Below are positions 48,029-55,023 of a DNA stretch of 64,000 nt, one piece after another. The notes below the pieces were generated by a model. That model was not told where the DNA came from. It searched no databases and was given only the letters and a program-made list of their open reading frames with translations. Location: assembly GCF_000244755.1 (NCBI RefSeq), contig NZ_AHOO02000011.1:458917-522916 (forward strand), in the 5' to 3' direction. The stretch's first letter is position 1, and every line of letters begins with the position of its first letter. The stretch is from Leptospira licerasiae serovar Varillal str. VAR 010. Lineage in GTDB: Bacteria; Spirochaetota; Leptospiria; Leptospirales; Leptospiraceae. The translations under genes and the position numbers were made by a program.

Positions 48029-48247
48029 TTCGGGCGTTTCCCGCAAATAGGAGTTCCAACGACAGGACATTTTTACAATTACTTGCGGGCCGGGCTACTC
48101 CAGGCTACGCTACGCTTCGGACTCCTCGCGCGAACCACCCATAGGTAATAAACGGGCCCAGATAGCCTGAGGCGTTTATTAACGTAAACCAATCAGTCAT
48201 CCTTCGGCTGCGGAGTCCGCGTTCCGCGCCTTTCATATCCCTAACGC
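48029..48247. repeat. Large G+C-rich dispersed repeat, copy 1 (interrupted)
   Basis: Shares with 53929-54070, in order, TCGGGCGTT, CGGGCTACT, CTACGCT with CGCTTCGGAC, CCTTCGGCTGCGG and TATCCCTAACGC. In this copy about 75 nt interrupt the middle, bounded by the pair AATAAACG/CGTTTATT, so a second small element may have entered it. Confidence 0.7.
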
Positions 48248-48315
48248 AAAGTCGATGATTGAAAGGCCAACTGCGAAATATCGGATCTTATGCAAGTAAT
48301 TTCTTAGTAAAAATC

Positions 48316-48333
48316 TTGTTGGAATTCCTACAA
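48316..48333. repeat. Imperfect 18-bp palindrome of the same family
   Basis: TTGTTGGAATTCCTACAA, one mismatched pair. It looks like a hybrid of the T-type (50964) and A-type (48001) half sites. Confidence 0.8.
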
Positions 48334-48367
48334 AACTCGCATTAAATCCAAGTTGAAAGAATTAGGT

Positions 48368-48646
48368 TTATATGATATAGATGCCCTGGCTCTCCCACAA
48401 GCCCACCTCCACCACCCAACCCAGGGTGGGGCCGCTTTTTCGAAAACTAATATTGAGATATGATCGCCACTCAAGCCCCGAGCCAATCTTCCTTCGAAGC
48501 GCTCTTTGAATTTTCCGGGAAGAATTTTCTATAAGTTTTTTCATGTCAGGCTCTATAGCGAAATGTCTTTCCACACTGGGAGCCTCATCTAACAAAAGAA
48601 ACCTTGTCTGATCAGCGGCCAGTGCATGTAGTTTTTTTAATGTATC
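48368..48646 (-). pseudogene. Gene remnant joined to a dispersed repeat
   Basis: The minus-strand frame is open from after a TGA at 48647-48649 and reads DTLKKLHALAADQTRFLLLD, then EAPSVERHFAIEPDMKKLIE with SSRKIQRALRRKIGSG, which looks protein-like. The last 30 residues are coded by the CCACCC/GGGTGG repeat at 48391-48434 and are unlikely to belong to the original protein. There is no ATG start; TTG at 48595 is the nearest. I read it as a truncated gene whose 3' part was replaced by the repeat. Original family not recognised. Confidence 0.5.
48391..48434. repeat. Dispersed repeat with CCACCC/GGGTGG hairpin, copy 2
   Basis: TCTCCCACAAGCC, CACCTCCACCACCCAACC and CAGGGTGGGGCC; see copy 1 at 46198-46241. 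It codes for the tail of the remnant at 48368-48646. Confidence 0.75.
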
Positions 48647-48753
48647 TCAGGAATAATCTCGCAAATCGATTGAAACGATTTTGGCAAAGGACTTCCGTTC
48701 GAAACCAATTCCTAAAATACAAATGCCCAAATAGTTCATCCCTACAAAGAAAA

Positions 48754-49161
48754 TTATAAATGCCGAATCTCAGCGGGCTGGTTATACCAGTTATTATTTA
48801 AACCATCCGAATACCATACCGGAGCTTCGATCAAATCATTCAGATCTGCATTGTCTAAGGTCGAAATCGCCACACTTACAAAAGCTCCGCCGATTTCTTC
48901 GATATATCCTTTTGAGAAAGTTCTCACTCCGCAATTTTTACAAAAATGGTGTTTGCTACTCTTTGTATTGAATTCATAGAAACTGAGGCTATCTTCCCCG
49001 CTCAATAAGCGAAAAGATTCAGGCTTAACAATGCTGGACCAGTTTCGGACCTTTCTGCAGAAGGAACAATTGCATCTACCTGTGCCGGCGCTCAAATCCA
49101 AATCCGCCTCGTAACGAACTGCACCACAATGGCAACTTCCCGTATATTTTTTAAGGCTCAT
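48754..49161 (-). CDS. GFA-family zinc protein
   Basis: 135 aa, glutathione-dependent formaldehyde-activating (GFA) fold, also called CENP-V/GFA. Zinc-binding cysteines are in [23 protein letters not shown] and [11 protein letters not shown]. Members were named for S-hydroxymethylglutathione synthase activity, but most have unknown substrates. A perfect 10-bp dyad lies 65 nt upstream of the start (49226-49250). Normal length for the family. Confidence 0.9.
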   Translation of the reverse strand: MSLKKYTGSCHCGAVRYEADLDLSAGTGRCNCSFCRKVRNWSSIVKPESFRLLSGEDSLSFYEFNTKSSKHHFCKNCGVRTFSKGYIEEIGGAFVSVAISTLDNADLNDLIEAPVWYSDGLNNNWYNQPAEIRHL

Positions 49162-49225
49162 AAATAACTCCTCATTGGATCTTGGATGGAATCTCTAGAT
49201 CCGTATACAAACTATATTACAGATT

Positions 49226-49250
49226 AAATATGACAGTTTATGTCATATTT
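49226..49250. promoter_or_regulatory. Perfect inverted repeat, operator candidate
   Basis: AAATATGACA (49226-49235) and TGTCATATTT (49241-49250), 5-nt spacer. It lies between the GFA gene (start 49161, minus) and the small gene at 49531 (plus), in a 369-nt gap that otherwise holds the dyad at 49495. The size fits a dimeric repressor site. Confidence 0.5.
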
Positions 49251-49494
49251 AGGAATGCAGTTCTAAAAAATATGAAATCTCGTCGGAAACGATTAACTCC
49301 GATAATCTCCTGCAAGATTTTTTTAAAGTTTCGAGAGGATTTTCTTTTTTACATTCTATCCGAACGAGTAAGTCGAAAAAATTCCTTTTTTGAAATTCTA
49401 TCGTCGCTAAAAAAGTTCCGATTTAGATTCGAATCTTCCGTAAATTGTATGTTTACGCGAGCCGAATACCAAGGCCCACCCGCTCTATAGTTTA

Positions 49495-49518
49495 ATAGAA
49501 CGATACCGTGCGTTCTAT
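49495..49518. promoter_or_regulatory. Inverted repeat upstream of the small gene at 49531
   Basis: ATAGAACG (49495-49502) pairs with CGTTCTAT (49511-49518), 8-nt spacer, ending 12 nt before the ATG and just before GGAG at 49522-49525. Could be an operator or 5' UTR hairpin. Confidence 0.4.
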
Positions 49519-49530
49519 ATTGGAGATAGT

Positions 49531-49854
49531 ATGACTCCATTACAAATTGTAGATATACTTTCCGTGTTTTTGGACAGAAGAATCGAATGTATGAGGATCC
49601 CACTCGAGACAGTACGTGCTCATAACAAAATTTTAGTATATTTGACTGAGTGGATCAATCGAGAAGGTTACCCAGAAGTGGATATGAATCCTTTATGGCA
49701 AGAACATCCTGGGCTTCTGAATTTTCCCCAATGGCTAGAAAAAACCGGAAAAACACAAATAGAAGCTGCATCAATAAGATCACAGTATTGCAACTTCCGA
49801 GCAGCGTTTGTTTTTATCATACCTCGACCCTTCCTGAAATTTTCAGGACCTTAA
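49531..49854 (+). CDS. Small hypothetical protein, 107 aa
   Basis: No family recognised. The first 75 residues read like an ordinary soluble protein (MTPLQIVDILSVFLDRRIEC, VRAHNKILVYLTEWINREGY), while the last 30 (SQYCNFRAAFVFIIPRPFLK) look unlike it, so a frameshift near 49770 and loss of the real C-terminus is possible. The start is strong: GGAG at 49522-49525 with 5-nt spacing. A dyad lies just upstream. It is separated by 235 nt, with nothing visible, from the next gene. Confidence 0.5.
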   Translation: MTPLQIVDILSVFLDRRIECMRIPLETVRAHNKILVYLTEWINREGYPEVDMNPLWQEHPGLLNFPQWLEKTGKTQIEAASIRSQYCNFRAAFVFIIPRPFLKFSGP

Positions 49855-50089
49855 TTTCAATTTGGCCACATATTTTTCCCGGATTAGGATTGACCAAATT
49901 TTGTAGCAATCGTTACAATGATTCAAAAGATAACTGTTCCCATGAGATCGGACAAAGCTCAGGGAATATGATAAAAAGTCCGGATCTATATATAATATCT
50001 TTTTTATATTCTCTAATGAGCGGTGAAAATCAAAAGGATGGAGAAAGAAAAATCGAAAATCCAAAACGATTTTATACTAGGAGAATATT

Positions 50090-50941
50090 ATGGGCCAATC
50101 AGCATCGGCAAGAGTCCAACCGAAGATACGTAAACCGAAATTTCCTTTGGAAGACATAGCTAAGGAAAGAGGTTTCGGAAAAAAGATCCCATTCTTTACG
50201 GCATTTCTTTCCAGCTTAAGCGTATTATTTCCGGAAGGAGAACGTTTCTTTATTCGTTCAGTCAAAGCGTTCAGCGAAGATGTTGATCCGGCTTTAAGGA
50301 GTGAGATCAAAGCTTTTGCAGGGCAGGAAGCGGTCCACGGCAACGTTCACGATAAAATGAACGAAAGATTCGTGGAGATCGGATTGGACTTCCGCAGTCA
50401 TGAAAGAATGTTCTGCTGGCTGTTCTTCGATATACTAGAAAAAAATATTCTAAAACTCTTTCCTGTTTGGGGCAAAAGGCTCGCACTCTCAATTACCGCA
50501 GCAGCGGAACATTTTACTGCAACTCTCGGAAGATTTTTACTTTCTCTACCAGAACAACGTGTAGCTTGGATCGACCCTATCAGCTGGAAAGTGATCGAAT
50601 GGCATGCACTGGAAGAATTAGAACACAAAGCTGTAGCGTATGACGTGTACCGCGCTTCGGGAGGCGGATACTTTACGCGGGTCCTTGGAATGACTATCGC
50701 GGTCCAACTTCTCGGTCTTTTGGCAATTGTTGGCACGATCAGGGCCTTATTCTACTTCGGTATTCCGAATCCGAACCAGATTGTAAGAGATTTTCGCTTC
50801 TTCTTTGGCATTCCCGGCTTTGCTTGGGCCGTGATCTTTTATATTTTAGAATATTATATCCCAGGTTTCCATCCGAACGATCAAGACGATCACGAACTCC
50901 TGGAGAAGTTCGAGAAAGTTATGACCGCCCACGGATATTAA
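50090..50941 (+). CDS. Predicted metal-dependent hydrolase (PF10118, ferritin-like)
   Basis: 283 aa of the PF10118 family, whose helical bundle binds metal. Putative ligands sit in GQEAVHGNVHDKMNE, AAAEHFTATLGR and WHALEELEHKAVAYDVY, in the usual order and spacing. The N-terminal IRKPKFPLEDIAKERGF and the two hydrophobic helices near the C-terminus are also typical. The activity is unproven for the family; oxidative lipid chemistry has been suggested. AGGAG lies 8 nt before the ATG. Confidence 0.88.
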   Translation: MGQSASARVQPKIRKPKFPLEDIAKERGFGKKIPFFTAFLSSLSVLFPEGERFFIRSVKAFSEDVDPALRSEIKAFAGQEAVHGNVHDKMNERFVEIGLDFRSHERMFCWLFFDILEKNILKLFPVWGKRLALSITAAAEHFTATLGRFLLSLPEQRVAWIDPISWKVIEWHALEELEHKAVAYDVYRASGGGYFTRVLGMTIAVQLLGLLAIVGTIRALFYFGIPNPNQIVRDFRFFFGIPGFAWAVIFYILEYYIPGFHPNDQDDHELLEKFEKVMTAHGY

Positions 50942-50963
50942 GAATATATTGAAGAAGTTCCGC

Positions 50964-50981
50964 TTGTTGGAATTCCAACAA
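50964..50981. repeat. Perfect 18-bp palindrome, TTGTTGGA-AT family
   Basis: TTGTTGGAATTCCAACAA, between the ends of two convergent genes; it may also act as a weak terminator hairpin. Confidence 0.9.
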
Positions 50982-51015
50982 TGAAAAACACCAACTTTAG
51001 ATCTCGTGAGCCAGG

Positions 51016-51762
51016 TTAATCTTGGCTGCGCGAGTTCTTAGGATAAAGAGTGCCGAAGATCCGATCCCAAATCGAAGTATAAAACCCGAAATTATAATCT
51101 TCTTTTTGATGATGAATCGCATGGAAACTACTAGTAGTCAGAGTATTAAACAAATTAGAATGAAGCCATTTTTCAGATAAAGGTTCCACTCCTAAGTGGC
51201 CAATTACACCGAACACAACGTTCAATACTAGATAAATACTCATTCCTGCCCAGGAGAAATCATAAATACAGAGCACCAATAACCAAAGTGTTCCAAATCC
51301 AAGTGCTTCTAAAGGATTCAAAACGAATAGAGTTAAAGGTCGAGGTTTGTCGTAATAATGATGAGTCCTATGAGCGAACTTATAAATAATCCTGATATGT
51401 GCGATCCTATGCAATAAGTACATACCCGCATCCATTACGAGAAGAAGGATCAGAATGTCCATCAATGCGAAAACACCTATATCGCTACGAAATTGAATAG
51501 AACCCGTTCTCCAAAGCCAAAGTCCGAGTAATGTAATAACGGTATTAAGAAATATGGTAGAGGCCGCAAATAGGATCTCTTTAGCTTCGATTTTCGGCGG
51601 GGTTGGAACAATGTGCCGATGGGCATAACGTTTCGAGAGCAGATTGCCAATATATACCGAACAAGTGAAGATCAGAAGATTTTCAATCAAGAGAAATAAA
51701 GCAGCCCAAGCATAGGAAATTTCTTGCAAGAACAGAACTGCTTGGTTTTCAAATTCATTCAT
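51016..51762 (-). CDS. Sterol desaturase / fatty acid hydroxylase family protein
   Basis: 248-aa membrane di-iron enzyme with about four hydrophobic segments and the histidine clusters that bind iron: HRIAH, HRTHHYY and HAIHHQK, in family order with conserved FGVIGHLG between the last two. It would hydroxylate or desaturate a lipid chain using O2. Neighbouring PF10118 and lipid-type genes point to lipid chemistry. Divergent from the small lipoprotein gene at 51841. Confidence 0.9.
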   Translation of the reverse strand: MNEFENQAVLFLQEISYAWAALFLLIENLLIFTCSVYIGNLLSKRYAHRHIVPTPPKIEAKEILFAASTIFLNTVITLLGLWLWRTGSIQFRSDIGVFALMDILILLLVMDAGMYLLHRIAHIRIIYKFAHRTHHYYDKPRPLTLFVLNPLEALGFGTLWLLVLCIYDFSWAGMSIYLVLNVVFGVIGHLGVEPLSEKWLHSNLFNTLTTSSFHAIHHQKEDYNFGFYTSIWDRIFGTLYPKNSRSQD

Positions 51763-51840
51763 AAGTTTATAAAATTAAGAAAATCCACCTTGCATCAAAC
51801 AGTCGATAATGTTAAACTACGCATTATCTGGAAATCACAA

Positions 51841-52353
51841 GTGAAACGCGGATCCATTCTCTTTTCTATCTTACTCATATTCTTACAAGTTCAATGTGGG
51901 ACTTACTTTATATATGATTCTTTACAAAAAGAGGCAAATGGCAAATCGGATCTTAGTCCTCTGCTGCTTTTATTAAGTGGTGGTGGATCCAACCCTTTGC
52001 TCGTGGAACCTGTAAGCTGGCTAAGTTTTCCTTCTTCCCCGGTAATTTTCAAAGCAGGAGCTACCGGTAACTATTCTGTTGGTATCCTATATCCGTATTC
52101 CGGTTGCCCTACCTCTCAAACGTTCTATATTCAAACGGCTACCAACGGTGTTCCTTTAGATTTTCTTAGCTGTTCCAATTTTTATTTGGACGGTTGTGGT
52201 ATTTTAAATCCTACAATTTGTAATGTTTCTGGATCCACAGCTGGCAATGCAAATGTGATCTATCAGGTACCATCATATCAAGACACTGCCCCTTTTCCAG
52301 GAGTGCATGTGAACCAAATCATAGGAGTTGTGCAAGTGCAGGTTATCCCCTAA
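51841..52353 (+). CDS. Hypothetical lipoprotein, 170 aa
   Basis: No family recognised. GTG at 51841 is the most likely start: it gives the signal KRGSILFSILLIFLQVQC with lipobox QVQC, whereas the in-frame ATG at 51724 adds 39 residues that overlap the divergent hydroxylase gene and would bury the signal. The mature protein has a hydrophobic LLLLLSGGGS turn and a beta-rich Ser/Pro/Gly domain with four cysteines (SGCPTS, SCSN, GCGI, TICN) that could make disulfides. Similar in style to other small leptospiral lipoproteins. Confidence 0.65.
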   Translation: MKRGSILFSILLIFLQVQCGTYFIYDSLQKEANGKSDLSPLLLLLSGGGSNPLLVEPVSWLSFPSSPVIFKAGATGNYSVGILYPYSGCPTSQTFYIQTATNGVPLDFLSCSNFYLDGCGILNPTICNVSGSTAGNANVIYQVPSYQDTAPFPGVHVNQIIGVVQVQVIP

Positions 52354-52367
52354 CAAAAGGGAAAATA

Positions 52368-53792
52368 TTAAACCTTCGAAGTTTTCCATCCGCCTTTCCG
52401 GAATAACCAAAGTGTAAACAATCCTATAGAAGTTTCCGTGATCATGCTGGCCCAGAATACTCCAGAGTATCCGTATGAAAGCACCTTCGCCAAAACATAA
52501 GCAAATGGAATTTGAAACATCCAAAAAAAGACCAGATTGATTAATGTCGGAGTCATAGTATCCCCCGCACCGTTAAATGCCTGAACACTGACCATCCACC
52601 AAGCATATACAAAATAAGAATAGGATACAATACCTAACCACTCGGAACCGATAGAGATCACTTTTGCATCATCGGTAAAGATCGACATAAGAGATTCTCT
52701 GAAAATAAAATAGCAGATGGAAACTCCGATCAGAAAGACCATATTCCAAACACCGACAATCCAAACGGAATGTTCCGCTCGATCCGATCTCCCCGCTCCT
52801 AAATTCTGACCGACCAAAGTTGCAACTGCGTTCGACATTCCCCAAGAAGGCATAAGAGTAAACATCATGATCCGAAGAGCGATCGTCGCACCTGCTACTG
52901 CCTCGCTCCCGAATTCTGAAATAATTCGCACAAGAAAGATCCAAGAAGTCATTCCGATAATAGTTTGCCCAATACCGCCAATCGAAGTACGAACTATATC
53001 CGAAATAATTTCCCAGTGCACACTAATTTGGGAACGAAGAACTCGAATATGCTTTCCACCTTTTAGAAGTAGATAGATTTGAAATAGAACTCCAACTCCT
53101 CGTCCGATATTCGTAGCGATAGCAGCACCTTCGATACCCATTGCCGGAACCGGACCAAAGCCGAAGATAAAGATCGGATCCAGGATCATATTAAGACCAT
53201 TAGAAATCCATAAAACTCTCATTGCGATCGCTGCGTCACCCGCACCTCTAAAAACCGCATTGAGCCCGAACAAAAGCATGATCACTATATTCCCGCCAAA
53301 GATCCATTGAGTATAACGAGAGCCGTGCTCCACAACCCAGGGATCTCCACCCATGATTATAAGAAGATCTTTCGCAAACCAAACTCCGAAAATTGCAAAC
53401 GGCAATGAAACAAGTATGGAAAGAAAAACAGATTGAACTGCGGCAATCCCTGCTTGCTCCTTATCTCCTTCTCCGATCCTTCTTGCAATGATCGCAGTCA
53501 CTGCAGTCGACATTCCGATAGCGAGAGAATAAAGAAGAAACAAATATGTTTCCGTAAGCCCGACCGCAGCAACAGCAGAAGCCCCCAAAGCGCCTACAAA
53601 ATAAATGTCAACGACTGCAAATGCAGACTCCATGACGAGTTCCAAAACCATCGGAACTGAGAGTAAGAAGACGGCCTTACCAAGCGAAATTTGTGTGTAA
53701 TCCGCTTCCGTCCCTGTAAGCGCCTTTCTTAATTCCCTCCAAAGAGAAGATCGTTCCGATTCTAACTTAGGGTCTTTTTTTATAGCTTCCAT
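52368..53792 (-). CDS. MATE-family efflux transporter
   Basis: 474 aa with twelve transmembrane helices in two related halves, a NorM/DinF-like multidrug and toxin extruder driven by Na+ or H+. Family marks include SVPMVLELVMESAFAVVDIY, ALGASAVAAVGLTETYLFLL and the second-half MPSWGMSNAVATLVGQNLGA. The start is ATG at 53792 with AAAGG 7 nt upstream; the longer reading from GTG at 53846 has no site. An 18-nt dyad (53890-53907) upstream could be its operator. Confidence 0.9.
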   Translation of the reverse strand: MEAIKKDPKLESERSSLWRELRKALTGTEADYTQISLGKAVFLLSVPMVLELVMESAFAVVDIYFVGALGASAVAAVGLTETYLFLLYSLAIGMSTAVTAIIARRIGEGDKEQAGIAAVQSVFLSILVSLPFAIFGVWFAKDLLIIMGGDPWVVEHGSRYTQWIFGGNIVIMLLFGLNAVFRGAGDAAIAMRVLWISNGLNMILDPIFIFGFGPVPAMGIEGAAIATNIGRGVGVLFQIYLLLKGGKHIRVLRSQISVHWEIISDIVRTSIGGIGQTIIGMTSWIFLVRIISEFGSEAVAGATIALRIMMFTLMPSWGMSNAVATLVGQNLGAGRSDRAEHSVWIVGVWNMVFLIGVSICYFIFRESLMSIFTDDAKVISIGSEWLGIVSYSYFVYAWWMVSVQAFNGAGDTMTPTLINLVFFWMFQIPFAYVLAKVLSYGYSGVFWASMITETSIGLFTLWLFRKGGWKTSKV

Positions 53793-53889
53793 CCGAGCAC
53801 CTTTTGCGATCAAGTTCTGATCGATCTGCACAGAAAAGCAAGGCACTTTAGGGGATCATTTTGAAGGTGAGAACATTCTGGATCAATTT

Positions 53890-53907
53890 AAACACCCGTC
53901 GGTGTTT
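53890..53907. promoter_or_regulatory. AAACACC-N4-GGTGTTT dyad, operator candidate
   Basis: AAACACC (53890-53896), CGTC, GGTGTTT (53901-53907), perfect. It sits 98 nt before the MATE start. The size and shape resemble TetR-family operators at efflux genes; no TetR gene is in the window. Confidence 0.45.
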
Positions 53908-53928
53908 CCGGATTTTCAAAACAGAAGG

Positions 53929-54070
53929 TCGGGCGTTCCCACACACTCTCCATATTTCTAGGGAAACTTTCACAACCCTGGTGTGGTCGGGCTACTGCGG
54001 ACTACGCTTCGCTTCGGACGCCTCGCCTTCGGCTGCGGGGTCCGCTACGCGTCCTTCGTATCCCTAACGC
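53929..54070. repeat. Large G+C-rich dispersed repeat, copy 2
   Basis: Continuous version of the repeat at 48029-48247, with CGGGCTACTGCGGAC, CGCTTCGCTTCGGAC and TATCCCTAACGC. It ends 48 nt before the HARE-HTH gene, at the edge of the defence island. Confidence 0.7.
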
Positions 54071-54118
54071 GGGGAGTAAATACTTTACAATTCTCGTATA
54101 TACGAAATTATTTAAAAT

Positions 54119-55015
54119 ATGTCGGATTCATTATCCTTTCTTGAAATCGCCGAAAAAGCATTAAACACGATAGGAAAACCAATGAGCGCCTCCGAAATCT
54201 GGGCACTTGCAAAAGAACGGAACTGGAAAACGGACTCAGTTGGGGTAACTCCCTGGGCAACAATCGCTGCACAAATTTACGTCAGTATAAAAAATGATCC
54301 TCACACTCCTTTTCGACAAGTTAGTAAAAGACCAACCCGATTTGTACTAACTCCTTGGGGAGAAGCTGCTGAAAGAGCTGTTGCTGAATTGAATTCTTTA
54401 GTACTAGAGTCGGAAAATGTACCATTGAAGGAAAGAGAACTACACCCTGCCCTTGCAAAGTTTGTATATTCCAATTCTCATTTCAGAGCATACGTTAAAA
54501 CGATTTACCACGAAGTTTCAATCAAATCAATTAAGGGAAGAAATCTTTGGTTGCACCCAGACTTAGTAGGAGTTCGATTTAATTTTGATGAGTATAAAAA
54601 AGAAACAGTCAACTTACAAAAATTAACCGCAAATCCGGATTGTTATCTATTCTCCTTTGAGATGAAAATCAACCTTCATTTTGGGAATTTACGAGAGGCA
54701 TTTTTCCAAGCAGTTTCGAATTCCTCTTGGGCCAATGAAGGTTATCTGGTAGCAGCAAATATCCAAGAAGAAATGGATCTTATGGATGAACTAGCAAGAT
54801 TGAATAAAGCCTTCGGTATTGGAATCATCCGACTCAATACCAGTAAACCCGAGCAGAGTGAAATCCTTTTTCAATCCAATCCTAAATCGGAATTAGATTT
54901 TGATACAATCAATCGATTGGTAGAAGATAATGAGAATTTTAAGGATTTTTTAAGTAATATCGCAGAAGATGTGAAATTAGGGAAGGTAAAGAGTGAGTAT
55001 GATAAGAGGGATTGA
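54119..55015 (+). CDS. HARE-HTH protein, HrgA-like, restriction-associated
   Basis: 298 aa. Residues 5-80 form a HARE-HTH (HB1, ASXL, restriction endonuclease HTH) domain: FLEIAEKALNTIGKPMSASE, PWATIAAQIYVSIKND and RFVLTPWGEAAER. The C-terminal domain (about 95-285) resembles the restriction-associated HrgA/COG2958-type proteins: FEMKINLHFGNLREAFFQAV and NSSWANEGYLVAANIQEEMD may be a degenerate nuclease-like or DNA-binding core. HARE-HTH domains are often fused to or next to type I and II restriction enzymes and are thought to sense modified DNA. Its stop is 8 nt from the hsdM stop, tail to tail. Confidence 0.8.
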   Translation: MSDSLSFLEIAEKALNTIGKPMSASEIWALAKERNWKTDSVGVTPWATIAAQIYVSIKNDPHTPFRQVSKRPTRFVLTPWGEAAERAVAELNSLVLESENVPLKERELHPALAKFVYSNSHFRAYVKTIYHEVSIKSIKGRNLWLHPDLVGVRFNFDEYKKETVNLQKLTANPDCYLFSFEMKINLHFGNLREAFFQAVSNSSWANEGYLVAANIQEEMDLMDELARLNKAFGIGIIRLNTSKPEQSEILFQSNPKSELDFDTINRLVEDNENFKDFLSNIAEDVKLGKVKSEYDKRD

Positions 55016-55023
55016 AGAAATGA

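Larger units (their letters stand above)
47940..48753. other. Gene-poor, repeat-rich interval
   Basis: 814 nt with two palindromes, one large G+C-rich repeat, one CCACCC/GGGTGG repeat and one gene remnant, all listed. No other coding sequence is supported. Confidence 0.75.
53793..54118. other. Interval between divergent genes
   Basis: 326 nt without a gene. It holds the operator-like dyad and the large repeat listed separately, and the promoters of the MATE and HARE-HTH genes. Confidence 0.7.

Noticed and set aside
46118..48434. Cluster of repeats considered as a CRISPR array
   Set aside because: The units are palindromes of different length and irregular spacing with no repeat-spacer pattern and no cas genes.
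49182..49490. 102-codon plus-strand frame between GFA and the small gene
   Set aside because: Lys/Phe/Ser-rich low-information product with no Shine-Dalgarno; it also crosses the 49226-49250 dyad.
49650..50159. 169-codon plus-strand frame overlapping the small gene and the PF10118 start
   Set aside because: Runs into the strongly supported PF10118 gene in another frame and has no ribosome site; composition is not protein-like.
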